Shown here: positions 25,168 to 34,415 of the stretch, piece by piece
Layout: the number at the start of each line of letters is the position of its first letter
How positions within the stretch are numbered: position 1 is the first letter of the stretch
NCBI GenBank assembly: GCA_025934895.1
Contig: JAICWH010000006.1
Location: 1 to 50,280, forward strand
DNA from: Nocardioidaceae bacterium
GTDB lineage: Bacteria > Actinomycetota > Actinomycetes > Propionibacteriales > Nocardioidaceae
DNA: 50,280 bases
Direction: 5' to 3'
Made by a program: the position numbers and the translations under genes
The notes under the pieces: generated by a model
Told to the model about the DNA's origin: nothing
What the model saw: the letters and a program-made list of their open reading frames with translations, nothing else
Database searches by the model: none

Positions 25168-26083
25168 CGAAGCCCTCCCCGGTCAGCGAGACGAACACGT
25201 CCTCGAGCGAGGGGGACTCCACGCGGAAGCCGACGACGGGCACCCCTTGGTGCACACAGGCCGCGACGATCTTCTCCGGTGCGATGGCGCCCACCACCCC
25301 GGTGGCCGAGCCCGCAGCAACGCGGACGTCGAGGAGTCCCAGCTCGCGCATGATCCGGGCCGCCTCCCGGGGTTGGTCGGTCTCGACGACGGCCTCCGGC
25401 TCCGTGCCTGCTCGCAGCTCCGCGCTGGTCCCCTGGGCGACGAGCCGACCTACGTGCATCACCCCGATGTGCGTGCACATCTGCTGCACCTCCGACAACA
25501 GGTGGCTGGAGACCAGGACCGTCGTGCCCTCCTCGGTCAGTGAAGCGACCAGGGACCTGACCTCTCGCGTGCCCTGCGGGTCCAACCCGTTGGTCGGCTC
25601 GTCGAGCACCAGGAGGTCGCGGTGCCGCAGCAGGGAACCGGCGATCGCCAGCCGCTGCCGCATGCCGAGCGAGTAGGCGCGGTAGCGCTTGGTGGCAGCT
25701 GCGAGCAGCCCGACGCGGTCCAGCGCACCGTCGATCCGGACCCGCGCCGTGCGGGGGTCCGTGGTGCGGTCCGCCGCGTCGAGGCGGCCCAGGTTGTCAC
25801 GCCCGGACAGATAGGGATGGAACGCCGGTCCCTCGACGAGGGCTCCCACCCGGGCGAGCACGTCGGAGGCAGCGGCCGGCATCGGCCGGCCGAGCAGCTC
25901 CACCCGACCGGCCGTCGGCGTCACCAGGCCGAGCAGCATCCTGATGGTCGTCGTCTTGCCGGACCCGTTCGGGCCGAGGAAGCCGTAGACCGCGCCGGTG
26001 GGGACGAGCAAGTCCACCGAGTCGACGGCCAACTGGTGACGGAACCTCTTCGTCAGGCCGGCCGTGGAGACGGCAGCGGTCAT
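25154..26083 (-). CDS. ABC transporter ATP-binding protein
   Basis: A 309-residue protein with all nucleotide-binding motifs: Walker A GPNGSGKTTT, a Q-loop region, a signature helix written as YSLGMRQRLAIAGSL (the common variant in drug-type ABC-2 ATPases), Walker B LLVLDEPTNGLDP and switch His in VSSHLL. The last 85 residues form the regulatory tail typical of DrrA/CcmA-like ATPases. It overlaps both neighbouring genes by four to fourteen bases, the mark of a tightly coupled operon. Confidence 0.93.
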   Translation of the reverse strand: MTAAVSTAGLTKRFRHQLAVDSVDLLVPTGAVYGFLGPNGSGKTTTIRMLLGLVTPTAGRVELLGRPMPAAASDVLARVGALVEGPAFHPYLSGRDNLGRLDAADRTTDPRTARVRIDGALDRVGLLAAATKRYRAYSLGMRQRLAIAGSLLRHRDLLVLDEPTNGLDPQGTREVRSLVASLTEEGTTVLVSSHLLSEVQQMCTHIGVMHVGRLVAQGTSAELRAGTEPEAVVETDQPREAARIMRELGLLDVRVAAGSATGVVGAIAPEKIVAACVHQGVPVVGFRVESPSLEDVFVSLTGEGFDVSS

Positions 26084-27213
26084 CGGCGACCCAGCGCCCG
26101 GTAGAGCTCGCCGGGGCGTACGGCGCCGACGGCGACCCGACCGTCATGCGTGAGCACCGCCGAGAACAGCGCGCTCCGGAGCAGGACTCCAGAACCCCAG
26201 GCCCCGCTGACCTTCGGCAGCACCGCGAGCATCCTGATCAACGAGCCGGCTCCGGCGGTCGCACCGGGTGGCACCTGGGCCACCACCACCGACGTCCAGC
26301 CCTTCCCGACGATCCGTGGCTCGCCGCCGGGCCTACGGCCCGTCCTCGGGTGAGCCTGGTGCTGCTCGGCGCCGACCTTGGGTGAGCCGGGGATCTCCGG
26401 CCGGCCGGCCTGGGTGACCTTGGTGTGGGGCGGCACCCGGAAGGCGAACACCGAGGCCGCCGGCTGGGAGGGGTCGAAGGAGGTGAAGCCGACCTCGATC
26501 GCGGGCTTGGAGGCGTTGTCGGCGAACACCTGGACGCGAGTGGGCACGTGGGTCTTGGCGTCGACCGCGATGCGGACCGACTCGACCAGCGAGCGGCTGT
26601 CGCGTGGCCGGAGGAGCAGCTCGTAGGCGGACCGGCCGGCCACCACGGCGGTGCCGTCCACGCTCACCTTCGTGGTGGGGGTGAGGGCCGCCAGGGCCGC
26701 GTCAGCCGCCCGCTGGGGGGTCATCGGCGACATCGCCGCGAGGCTGTCGGGTCGGTCCGCACCGGTGGTGGGCACGGTGCGGTGCACCGCCGACTTCTTC
26801 GCGCTCGACCAGATCCAGAGGTCCTTGCCGTTGCGAACCAGGTCTGACTCGCCGAGGGTGCCGAGCAGCGAGACCCGCATGCGGTTCGGCCCCGCGTACC
26901 ACAGCCGCATGGTGTGCGAGCCGGACACCAGGGATGTCATGTCGGAGCTGCCGCTGCCGGACCCGCCTCCACCGGAGGCGATGCCCGGCAGGCTGGGCAG
27001 GCCGAGGTCGGCGTTCTCGACGATGGTGCCCGAGAGCCCGTCCAGTCGCGCCTTCTGGACGTCCACGAGAAGCTGGGGGGCGCTGCGGTGCGGGAGCCCG
27101 TCCCGCGCGGTCGCGGCGATCACGCCAACGGCGGACCCGCCCGCGCCGAGCACGGCCGCAACGACCAGGGGGACTGTCCACCGCAGGGTGGGTCGGTGCT
27201 GGAAGACGTTCAT
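26080..27213 (-). CDS. Exported LolA/RseB-fold protein
   Basis: A 377-residue protein. One N-terminal hydrophobic helix (VPLVVAAVLGAGGSAVGVIAA) anchors or exports it. The body looks like the LolA/LppX/RseB superfamily that binds lipid or lipoprotein: LDGLSGTIVENADLGLP, HTMRLWYAGPNRMRVSLLG, GKDLWIWSSAKKSAVHR, AYELLLRPRDSRSLVESVRIAVD, and PTRVQVFADN. The ATG at 27213 follows GAGGTC; a start eight codons earlier is less likely. It leads the ABC-2 operon, so it may accept or sense the exported molecule. It is divergent, with 80 bases between starts, from a two-component system that probably controls the operon. Confidence 0.75.
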   Translation of the reverse strand: MNVFQHRPTLRWTVPLVVAAVLGAGGSAVGVIAATARDGLPHRSAPQLLVDVQKARLDGLSGTIVENADLGLPSLPGIASGGGGSGSGSSDMTSLVSGSHTMRLWYAGPNRMRVSLLGTLGESDLVRNGKDLWIWSSAKKSAVHRTVPTTGADRPDSLAAMSPMTPQRAADAALAALTPTTKVSVDGTAVVAGRSAYELLLRPRDSRSLVESVRIAVDAKTHVPTRVQVFADNASKPAIEVGFTSFDPSQPAASVFAFRVPPHTKVTQAGRPEIPGSPKVGAEQHQAHPRTGRRPGGEPRIVGKGWTSVVVAQVPPGATAGAGSLIRMLAVLPKVSGAWGSGVLLRSALFSAVLTHDGRVAVGAVRPGELYRALGRR

Positions 27214-27293
27214 GACCTCAGCATGCGCCGTGGCCACTGTGAGATCACTGAGAACCCGGTGGGCCCGGTCGGGGTCCGTGCCACGCTGGGGAC

Positions 27294-27950
27294 ATGCGGC
27301 TTCTCGTGGTCGAGGACGAGGCCCGGTTCGCGCACGCCCTTCGCCGAGGCCTGGTGGCTGACGGGTTCAACGTCGAGGTGGCTTCCGACGGTGCGGCCGG
27401 TCTCGAGCTCGCCCGCTACGGTGACTTCGACGCCGTGGTGCTCGACGTGATGCTGCCGCGGCTCTCCGGCTACGACGTGGTCCGCACACTCCGGCAGGAA
27501 GAGAACTGGGTGCCGGTCCTGATGCTGTCCGCGAAGGACGGCGAGCACGACCAGGCGGACGGGCTCGACGTCGGCGCCGACGACTACCTGACCAAGCCGT
27601 TCTCCTACGTGGTCCTGCTCGCGAGGCTCCGGGCCCTGTTGCGCCGGGCACCGGATGCCCGCCCCACGGTGCTGGCCGCCGGCGACGTACGCCTGGACCC
27701 AGCCACCCGAAGCGTGACCGTGGGCGAGCAGCCGGTGACGCTGACTCCTCGGGAGTTCGGGCTCCTGGAGTACCTCCTGCGCCGCCCCGGTCGGGTGATC
27801 ACCAAGATCGAGATCCTCGACCACGTCTGGGACGCCGCGGCCGAGGTGAACCCCAACGCGGTCGAGGTCTACGTCGGCTACCTGCGTCGCAAGCTCGGTC
27901 GGCACCTCGTGGAGACCGTGCGCGGCGTCGGCTACCGGGTCGAGCCGTGA
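27294..27950 (+). CDS. OmpR/PhoB-family response regulator
   Basis: A 218-residue protein. Receiver: VVEDEARF, phospho-acceptor Asp in AVVLDVMLPRLSG, and Lys in YLTKPF. The winged-helix DNA-binding domain reads LTPREFGLLEYLLRRPGRVITKIEILDHVWD, then NAVEVYVGYLRRKLG and ETVRGVGYRV. GGGGA precedes the ATG. The gene is followed after 10 bases by its sensor kinase. The divergent ABC operon begins 80 bases away, and likely operators lie in that short gap. Confidence 0.94.
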   Translation: MRLLVVEDEARFAHALRRGLVADGFNVEVASDGAAGLELARYGDFDAVVLDVMLPRLSGYDVVRTLRQEENWVPVLMLSAKDGEHDQADGLDVGADDYLTKPFSYVVLLARLRALLRRAPDARPTVLAAGDVRLDPATRSVTVGEQPVTLTPREFGLLEYLLRRPGRVITKIEILDHVWDAAAEVNPNAVEVYVGYLRRKLGRHLVETVRGVGYRVEP

Positions 27951-27960
27951 CGACCGGGTC

Positions 27961-29388
27961 ATGACGAGCCTGTGGCAGCGGCTCAGCCTGCGGGCGCGGC
28001 TGATGGTTATCGGCGTCTCGGGCGTCGCGGCCGCTCTCGCGATCGGCAGCATCGCCCTGTACGCCGTGCTCTCCGTGGTGAGCTACCGCAGCCTGGACGA
28101 CGCCGGCGCCGCCACGGCCGCCGACGTGGCAACCCTCGTGGATCAGGGTCGGCTGCCCGATCCGATTCCCGTCACGGGCGACCAGATCGTGCAGGTCGTG
28201 GACTCCCGGGACCGGGTGGTGAGCGCATCGGTCAACGGCGACCGGCTGACGGCTGTCCTGCTTCCGCACGAGATCGCCGACACGTTGTCCGGGGCGCACC
28301 TGGAGGTGTCCGGTTCCCGAGTCGGCCTGGACTCGCCCCTGCGGGTGAACGCCCTGCGCGCCGGGCCGCAGGGGGCCCGGCGGACCGTCATCGTCGCGCA
28401 GCGGTTCGACGACATCCAGGGCAGCCAACGGACCCTGCGGCTCACGCTGCTCGCCACCTATCCCTTGCTGCTGGCGGTCCTGGCGTTGATCGCCTGGCGG
28501 GTCGTCGGAGCGACCCTGCGGCCCGTGGAGGCACTCCGCTCGACCGCGGAGCGCATCTCGGGAACGGGCCAGGACACGCGGCTGCCGGTGCCGGCGTCCC
28601 GGGACGAGGTGCGCGCGTTGGCCGTGACTCTGAACTCGATGCTGGACAGGCTGACAGCCTCGCGAGCCCGACAGCGCTCCTTCGTCGCGGACGCCGCACA
28701 TGAGCTGCGGAGCCCGCTCGCATCCATGTTGACGCAGCTCGAGATCGCCGAGCGCCTCGGCGAGGGGAGCGAGGTGACCCGGGACCTGCACGCGGAGGTG
28801 CTGCGGATGACGACCCTCGTGGAGGACCTGCTGACGCTGGCTCGGCTCGACGCGGACGTCCCGCTGCCGCGGACGGCTCATCCGGTGGCGCTGCGGCCCC
28901 TCCTCATGGAGGTGGCGCAGCGCTACGCCGGGGCACGCGTGCCGGTCACCACGTCCTTCGTGGAGGAGGCGTTCGTGGTCGGCCGCGCGGACGACCTGCG
29001 ACGGGTGCTGTCGAACCTGGTGGACAACGCGGTCCGGCACGCCACCACGTCGGTGCACCTCTCCGCACGTGCGAACGGCCCGGAGGTCGAGGTCACCGTG
29101 TCCGACGACGGGCTCGGGATCCCGCCCGCTGAGCGCGAGCGGGTCTTCGAGCGGTTCACCCGCCTCGACGACGCGCGGGCCCGGGACGCCGGTGGCAGTG
29201 GGCTCGGTCTGCCGATCGTGCGTGAGCTGGTCCGTCGTACGGGCGGTGAGGTCCGGCTCGAGGAGGCTCCCGGAGGAGGCCTGGTCGCCCGCGTCGTGCT
29301 GCCCCGGACCACGGACGTGAGCGCGTCAGGCGACGCTGCGGCCCGGCTGACCACGGTGTCGGACCCCTCCCGCACCTTGACTGAGTGA
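27961..29388 (+). CDS. Membrane sensor histidine kinase (HisKA type)
   Basis: A 475-residue protein. Transmembrane helix at about 15-38, a periplasmic sensor region of about 130 residues, a second helix at about 160-182, a HAMP domain, then HisKA with phospho-acceptor in FVADAAHELRSPLASM. The ATPase domain is complete (N box NLVDNAVRHA, SDDGLGIP, FTRLDDARAR, GSGLGLPIVRELV). It surely pairs with the preceding OmpR-type regulator. Since the locus is divergent from an ABC-2 exporter plus a LolA-fold protein, an envelope-stress or antimicrobial-peptide signal is a reasonable guess. Confidence 0.93.
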   Translation: MTSLWQRLSLRARLMVIGVSGVAAALAIGSIALYAVLSVVSYRSLDDAGAATAADVATLVDQGRLPDPIPVTGDQIVQVVDSRDRVVSASVNGDRLTAVLLPHEIADTLSGAHLEVSGSRVGLDSPLRVNALRAGPQGARRTVIVAQRFDDIQGSQRTLRLTLLATYPLLLAVLALIAWRVVGATLRPVEALRSTAERISGTGQDTRLPVPASRDEVRALAVTLNSMLDRLTASRARQRSFVADAAHELRSPLASMLTQLEIAERLGEGSEVTRDLHAEVLRMTTLVEDLLTLARLDADVPLPRTAHPVALRPLLMEVAQRYAGARVPVTTSFVEEAFVVGRADDLRRVLSNLVDNAVRHATTSVHLSARANGPEVEVTVSDDGLGIPPAERERVFERFTRLDDARARDAGGSGLGLPIVRELVRRTGGEVRLEEAPGGGLVARVVLPRTTDVSASGDAAARLTTVSDPSRTLTE

Positions 29389-29400
29389 AGGCGCCGCATC

Positions 29401-29450
29401 CTGCGGCCCCGCCGGGGAGGCGTCGGCCGCTTCGGCTCCGACGGCCGCAG
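29401..29450 (+). terminator. Nested hairpin after the two-component system
   Basis: Outer stem CTGCGGCC (29401-29408) with GGCCGCAG (29443-29450), and inner stem CGTCGG (29421-29426) with CCGACG (29438-29443). The two share one base, so only one full form is possible at once. It starts 13 bases after the kinase stop codon, which suggests a terminator. Confidence 0.45.
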
Positions 29451-29521
29451 GGGTGCCGGGGAGCGCACAGTCAGGTGGCGGTCAGGTCGACCACGCACGA
29501 TGGTGGCATGAAGGAGTTTCG

Positions 29522-30274
29522 ATGAGGACCGTCGTCGTCGTTCCGACCTACAACGAGGCGGACGGCATCGTCGCACTTCTTGACCGGGTCCTCCGCCTCG
29601 CGGCCGACGTCGACGTGCTGGTCGTCGACGACAGCAGCCCCGACGGCACCGCCGCCGTCGTGGGAGCGCACCCCGACCACGGTGGCCGGGTCCAGCTGCT
29701 GGTTCGTCCCGGCAGACAGGGGCTCGGCCCTGCCTACCGAGCCGGGTTCGCCTGGGCGCTGGATGCCGGCTACGACGCGGTGGTCCAGATGGACGCCGAC
29801 CTGTCCCACCCACCCGAGCGGCTCCCGGCGCTGCTCGCGGCGCTCGAGCACGCCGACGTCGCCATCGGCTCACGCTACGTGCGGGGTGGAGGTGTCCGGG
29901 ACTGGCCACTGACCCGCCGCGCGATCTCCCGGGCCGGCAACCTCTTCGTGCGGATGGTGCTGGGGACGACAGTCAACGACACCACCTCCGGGTTCAAGGC
30001 GTTCCGCAGGGGCGCGCTCCTGCGGGTCATGTCCGCGCGCTCGGAGTCCAACGGCTACTGCTTCCAGATCGAGACCTTGTGGCGCGCCGACCGGATCGGT
30101 CTGCACGTCACCGAGGTACCGATCACCTTCACCGACCGCACGCTGGGGGAGTCCAAGATGTCTGCGACCATCGTCGGCGAGGCGATGCTGCGGGTGCTCA
30201 CCTGGCGTTGGCGAGAGCTCCTGGAGCCGACGGTGTTCGGGACCCCGGAGGACCGGCACCGTGTCGGCGCCTGA
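29522..30274 (+). CDS. Polyprenol-phosphate mannosyltransferase-like GT2 enzyme
   Basis: A 250-residue protein whose ATG follows AAGGAG. It is a GT2 family member of the dolichol/polyprenol-phosphate mannose synthase group: VVVPTYNEADGI, LVVDDSSPDGTAA, the metal-binding MDADLSHPPE, IGSRYVRGG, TSGFKAFRR and the C-terminal EVPITFTDRTLGESKM motif. There is no C-terminal membrane domain. It should transfer mannose (or another hexose) from its GDP/UDP donor to a lipid phosphate on the cytosolic face. It overlaps the GtrA-family gene downstream, which probably moves the lipid-sugar across the membrane. Confidence 0.92.
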   Translation: MRTVVVVPTYNEADGIVALLDRVLRLAADVDVLVVDDSSPDGTAAVVGAHPDHGGRVQLLVRPGRQGLGPAYRAGFAWALDAGYDAVVQMDADLSHPPERLPALLAALEHADVAIGSRYVRGGGVRDWPLTRRAISRAGNLFVRMVLGTTVNDTTSGFKAFRRGALLRVMSARSESNGYCFQIETLWRADRIGLHVTEVPITFTDRTLGESKMSATIVGEAMLRVLTWRWRELLEPTVFGTPEDRHRVGA

Positions 30275-30749
30275 CGGTCCGCTGTCGCGCTTCGTCAACC
30301 GGCGGATGCTCACGTTCCTCGCCGTCGGCGGCACCGGCTACGTCGTCGACGTCGCGTCGTTCAACCTGCTGCGATCCACCCCGTGGCTGGGAGGCGTCGA
30401 CCCGTCGTACGCCCGGGTCGCTGCCGTCGCCGTGGCGATGGTGGTCACCTACCTCGGCAACCGACTGCTCACCTGGCGCGGCGAGAGCGGGGACGACCGT
30501 CGACGCGAGGTGTCCCTGTTCGTCGTCTTCAACGTGATCGGGCTCGGCTTCTCGGTCGCTTCGCTGGTGGTGTCGCACGACCTGCTCGGCCTGACGAGCA
30601 GGCTGGCGGACAACATCTCCGCCAACGTCGTCGGGCTCGCGCTCGGCACGGTGTTCCGCTACTGGTCCTACAGCCGCTTCGTGTTCGCGCCCACGTCCCC
30701 ACCTGCTCGAACCGACGACCCGGCCGACCGCCTGGCGGGCGTGCGGTGA
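30261..30749 (+). CDS. GtrA-family membrane protein (probable lipid-linked sugar flippase)
   Basis: A 162-residue protein starting at a GTG inside the end of the GT2 gene (14-base overlap). It has four transmembrane helices with the GtrA pattern: FLAVGGTGYVVDVASFNLL, AVAVAMVVTYLGNRLLTW, LFVVFNVIGLGFSVASLVV and FRYWSYSRFVF. GtrA-like proteins usually flip polyprenyl-phosphate sugars made by the adjacent GT2 enzyme; this gene order is the standard one. The sugar finally decorates teichoic acid, arabinogalactan-like or other envelope polymers. Confidence 0.9.
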   Translation: MSAPDGPLSRFVNRRMLTFLAVGGTGYVVDVASFNLLRSTPWLGGVDPSYARVAAVAVAMVVTYLGNRLLTWRGESGDDRRREVSLFVVFNVIGLGFSVASLVVSHDLLGLTSRLADNISANVVGLALGTVFRYWSYSRFVFAPTSPPARTDDPADRLAGVR

Positions 30750-30831
30750 AGGTCCCGACGAGAGTCTCCCCTTCCGCACGGTGGTCCCGGCGAGGGGTCG
30801 GCGGTGTGCTGATCGACCTCCACGCCGCCGG

Positions 30832-32379
30832 CTAGCTGCGGAGCCAGGTGCGGAGCTTCTTGCGCGGCAGGCGGTCCCAGGCCTCGACGAACCTGCGTTC
30901 GGCGTGGTCGGCGTGCACCTGCTCGAGGGCGTGAAGCCGACCGAAGGTGAACCCGTTCTCACCGCTGAGGTGGGTCTGGGCGCCGTACTCGCGCAGCTTG
31001 TGGCGGGCGAGGACGGCGTCCTGGTGCTCTCCGAGCGCTTCTTGGACCCTCTTGGCTGCAGCGGCCAGCTTCTTGGCCCGGGCGGGGAACAGCGGGATGG
31101 CTGACTCGGCGGCGTAGCGGAGCCGCTTCGCCTTCTTGCGGGCATCGTGGAGCGCCGCGTCGTGGTCCTGCCGGCTGTCGGCGCGGTCGATGTTCCGCAC
31201 CGCCCGGCGCAGGCGCTTGGCATCGCGCTGCAGCAGGCCGGGGAGTACGTCACCGGCCCATGCCTGGGCCGTGCCGGCGAAGGGCGGACACTCCACCAGG
31301 TCGTCAAGGGCGTCGAGCAGGCGGTAGTACCGCTCGGTCTCCAGGGCCTCCAAGGCCTGCTCGCGTCCGGCCCGGAACGCGGCGCTCAGGTCGTCGTCGA
31401 TCCGCTGGGAGACCGGTCCCAGCACCAGCTCGACCGGTTCGGCGGCCACCAGCCGGCGCAGCCTCTCCCGCATCACCTGCGCGTCCCTGGCCGGGCTGAG
31501 CACCTGCCCGAGCCAGCGCAGCTCCTCCCCGACGCCACTCACGGCGTCAACGGAGTGCGACGCGAGCAGCGGCCTGTAGGTCTTGAGCGCGGACCGCAGC
31601 CGGCGGACGGCGATGCGCAGCTTGTGGATCGAACCGCGACGCCCTGCGCGCAGCCGCGCATCCTGTTCGTGGAGCTGCTCGATCTGTCCCGCCAGGTGCG
31701 CCACCACCAGCTGCCCGGCGCTGCCCCGCGACAGCTGCTTGGGTGAAGCGCGGCCCGCGGGAGTCTGCGGAGCCACAACGCCCAGGGCCCGACGCAGCTT
31801 GGACGACACCGACGCCGGCACCGCGCCGGCCTCGAGCAGCCGCTGCTCCACGCCCTCCATCAGGCGCCTGTCTCCGTGGACCAGCTCCACCTCCCACTCT
31901 CGCCAGTCCTCCACCTTCGCTGCACCGTGGAGCCGCTCCGCGTGGACCTCGTCGTCGCACACCTGCGCGAGCACCGTCGCGTCGCTCCCGAAGAGCTCAT
32001 ACTCCAGCCGCCGGGTGCTCAGCCGGGCGACTGGAGCCAGTGGCCGGTCGCGAACCACGGCCCGCACCGGCGTGAGCAGCTGGACCGGAACCGTCTCGGT
32101 GGCCCGGCCCGAAGGCAGCCGAACCTCGGTGCGGGTGTCCTTGCTCCCACGTGGCAGCTTCAGGTGCCACCCCTCGTCGTAGCCACCGGTACGTCGGCGC
32201 AGCGTGATCCCACGCCGAGCGAGGTCGAGGTTGGAAGTGTCGAAGTAGACCGCCACCAGCCTCGTCTCCGTCGACTGACCCACCCTCGACACCCCGTCCA
32301 GGTCAGTCAGGATGGGCAGGACCGTGCTGGTCCCGACGTCGTACTTGCGCTCGACCTCATCCTGCCGGGACGCATCCAT
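30832..32379 (-). CDS. CYTH-CHAD domain protein
   Basis: A 515-residue protein. The ATG at 32379 places the CYTH signature ExExK (EVERK) at residues 8-12; longer frames upstream are rejected. The CYTH barrel (about 5-205) has YFDTSNLDLARRGITLRRRTGG and HLKLPRG, and keeps charged residues of triphosphate tunnel enzymes. The CHAD domain (about 230-510) is rich in conserved His/Arg/Lys helices: IHKLRIAVRRLRSALKTYRPLL, LGQVLSPARDAQVM, LHDARKKAKRLRYAAE and LGEHQDAVLAR. CHAD modules bind inorganic polyphosphate granules and CYTH domains act on triphosphates, so polyphosphate metabolism is likely. It stands alone. Confidence 0.92.
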   Translation of the reverse strand: MDASRQDEVERKYDVGTSTVLPILTDLDGVSRVGQSTETRLVAVYFDTSNLDLARRGITLRRRTGGYDEGWHLKLPRGSKDTRTEVRLPSGRATETVPVQLLTPVRAVVRDRPLAPVARLSTRRLEYELFGSDATVLAQVCDDEVHAERLHGAAKVEDWREWEVELVHGDRRLMEGVEQRLLEAGAVPASVSSKLRRALGVVAPQTPAGRASPKQLSRGSAGQLVVAHLAGQIEQLHEQDARLRAGRRGSIHKLRIAVRRLRSALKTYRPLLASHSVDAVSGVGEELRWLGQVLSPARDAQVMRERLRRLVAAEPVELVLGPVSQRIDDDLSAAFRAGREQALEALETERYYRLLDALDDLVECPPFAGTAQAWAGDVLPGLLQRDAKRLRRAVRNIDRADSRQDHDAALHDARKKAKRLRYAAESAIPLFPARAKKLAAAAKRVQEALGEHQDAVLARHKLREYGAQTHLSGENGFTFGRLHALEQVHADHAERRFVEAWDRLPRKKLRTWLRS

Positions 32380-32415
32380 GACCCGATTATCCCTGGTGCA
32401 GCGGTGACCGTCGGG

Positions 32416-32451
32416 GTCGCCCTCCTCTGCGAAAACGGCCGGGAGGGCGAC
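32416..32451 (-). terminator. Hairpin after the TIGR03118 gene
   Basis: Perfect 10-bp stem: GTCGCCCTCC (32416-32425) with GGAGGGCGAC (32442-32451), 16-base loop. It lies 14 bases past the stop codon at 32465 and between two minus-strand genes. No U-tract. Confidence 0.5.
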
Positions 32452-32464
32452 GCCCGGGGTCGGC

Positions 32465-33568
32465 TCAGTGCCGGGCGTGCAGCATGCCCAGCAGGCCGTG
32501 CGACTCGCCGTCCGGACCGGCGCTGAACCACACGTCCGACGTCGATCCACTGACGCCGTTGCCGGGCAGCAGGGCCCAGAGACCGTCGATCACGACGGGA
32601 CGTCCGGAACCGTTGCGCAGCGTCGCGACCACCCGGCCGGTGCCCCGGTCAACGACGTGGATGCGCCCGTTGCCGAAGTTGCCGACCAGCAGCCTCCCGG
32701 CGAGCCCGCCGAACCCGCGAGGTGCGACCGCCAGGCCCCAGGGCGAGTCGAGCGGCCCCCGGCGTACCAGCGTGCGCAGGAAGTGCCCGCGGGACCCGAA
32801 GACGCTGAGGAACCCGTGACCCCGCCCGGCGACGTCGTCATGACGCGCCGAGTCCTGCTTGGCGTAGGTGACGTACACCCGGCCGTCGAGATCGGCGACG
32901 TTGAACGGTGCGTAGCCGCGGGGGATCCGGTGGCTGCGGAACGCGCGGGGCATGGACACCCGATGGAACTTGCTGTCGAACACGTCGACGCGACCGTGGT
33001 GGAAGTCGGTAGCCAGCAGGTAGGGCTCGCCGTCCATCGTGACCATCGTCAGGCCCTTGAAGACGGCGTTGCGCACGTGCGCGACCGTCACCGCCCGGGT
33101 CGGGTCGCCGGAGGAGTTCCAAGCCGTGATGGAACCGGTCTCGGCGGCGAAGATGAACAGCGCCGGTCCCGTCTTGCCACCGCTGCCCAATGCGAACCCG
33201 GTGGTCGGGTTGAACACGACGCCTGTCGGCGCCCCCCCGGCCGGGATCTTCACTACGAGCGGGACCTGAGTGATCGACGGGCTCGGCGAGGTCGCCCCGG
33301 TGTAGAGCGTGGACGTGCTCGTGCCGTTGTTCGACACCCACAGCGGACTGGTCGGCGAGAACGCCAGCCCCCAGGCGTTGACGAGGTTCGGGTCGGTGGT
33401 CTGCGCCTTGCCTGGCTGGTCCGCAACCAGCCGGGCGACGCGGAAGCGGTTGACGTCGTCGTGGTCCCGGGCCTGGGCCGGCGTGGCCGTGGTGAGCCCT
33501 ACAAGGGCCCCGACGAGCGAGACGACGGCCAGCAAGGTCGACGATCGCGATTGGGACAGTCTTGGCAT
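32465..33568 (-). CDS. Secreted TIGR03118-family beta-propeller-like protein
   Basis: A 367-residue protein starting at an ATG with GGAGG upstream. Signal peptide: basic start, hydrophobic core TLLAVVSLVGALVGLTTATPAQA, cleavage after AQA. The body matches the TIGR03118 pattern: DPNLVNAWGLAFSPTSPLWVSNNGTSTSTLYTG, GAPTGVVFNPTTGFAL, FIFAAETGSITAWN, FKGLTMVTMDGEPYLLATDF, GRVYVTYAKQD, PLDSPWGLAVAPRGFG, and IDGLWALLPGNG. The family looks like a secreted NHL-type propeller; no function is known. Single gene. Confidence 0.9.
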   Translation of the reverse strand: MPRLSQSRSSTLLAVVSLVGALVGLTTATPAQARDHDDVNRFRVARLVADQPGKAQTTDPNLVNAWGLAFSPTSPLWVSNNGTSTSTLYTGATSPSPSITQVPLVVKIPAGGAPTGVVFNPTTGFALGSGGKTGPALFIFAAETGSITAWNSSGDPTRAVTVAHVRNAVFKGLTMVTMDGEPYLLATDFHHGRVDVFDSKFHRVSMPRAFRSHRIPRGYAPFNVADLDGRVYVTYAKQDSARHDDVAGRGHGFLSVFGSRGHFLRTLVRRGPLDSPWGLAVAPRGFGGLAGRLLVGNFGNGRIHVVDRGTGRVVATLRNGSGRPVVIDGLWALLPGNGVSGSTSDVWFSAGPDGESHGLLGMLHARH

Positions 33569-34415
33569 GGCGCCTCCACGCGTGTCGCGCGATGTGACTC
33601 GGACGGCACATCGCTGCTGTCGCTTGCGACTACGGGTGACGAGGTGCGGGGGTTCAACGGTGGGCGGATGGTCTAGCCACCCACGGCTCGTCCTTTGCGA
33701 GTCCAGCGGGGAAGTTAGGTGACCTCGCATGACCGGCTTCCCTCGCGCCGCGCAGACCGCTTCGCAGAACCCGTCGCCGTCAGTTTCGGAACGGGTGCGT
33801 AGTCGACGTCCCTCGGGTCGGCCAGGCTAGCGGTTGGGAGGGAGTGACCCAACGTCCCTCTCAACCACCTCCGGAGCCCTCGGGTCGAGATGGATCGACC
33901 GCGTCGACGGCTGCTAGTGTGCGCTGGTGCCCCCGTCACGCAGCCCCTTGTCGATCAGCACGAGGCACGGCAGCCGAGCGACTGGTTGGTTTCCCCCGCC
34001 GAGGTGATGCTGATGACGACATGAGCATCAGAGCCGGCGAGCTGCTCAGCGACGAGGACCGCAAACCAGGAGACCCACCCCCGCGCCGACGACCGCCACC
34101 TCGACTCCGTCACGTTCGTGACCTCATACCGCGGTGTGGAAGCAGGACTACCCCGGGGTGGCAATGGTTGTGCCCGGATGCCGACGGGAACGAGAGATGT
34201 CCGCGTCCGGGTCGAGCATTCCCACTGCCGGCACCGCCACCGCAGTGCCTACCTCGACATCACGATGAACCGCTCGGCGCAACGGTTCACGCCTCCCTCC
34301 CGCCGCGTCGCCACGCTGCCTGAGGCGTGGACCGCGGCGTCCGCGGCGGTTCTGCCGACTGCTCGTGTCCTCCACGGCAGTTCACCCGTTGGTCCATTCG
34401 ACTGGAGGGGACCTC
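33569..34415. other. Region of about 850 bases without a credible gene
   Basis: All long frames here overlap one another on both strands, and none shows a family motif, ribosome site or signal peptide. The promoter of the downstream two-component system should lie in the last 150 bases, with GGAGGGG just before 34416. Sequence before that could be decayed coding DNA, but I could not identify a source. Confidence 0.5.

Noticed and set aside
33840-34330. Possible genes between the TIGR03118 gene and the second two-component system
   Set aside because: Frames on both strands are short, overlapping and without motifs, signal peptides or ribosome sites; nothing supports coding.
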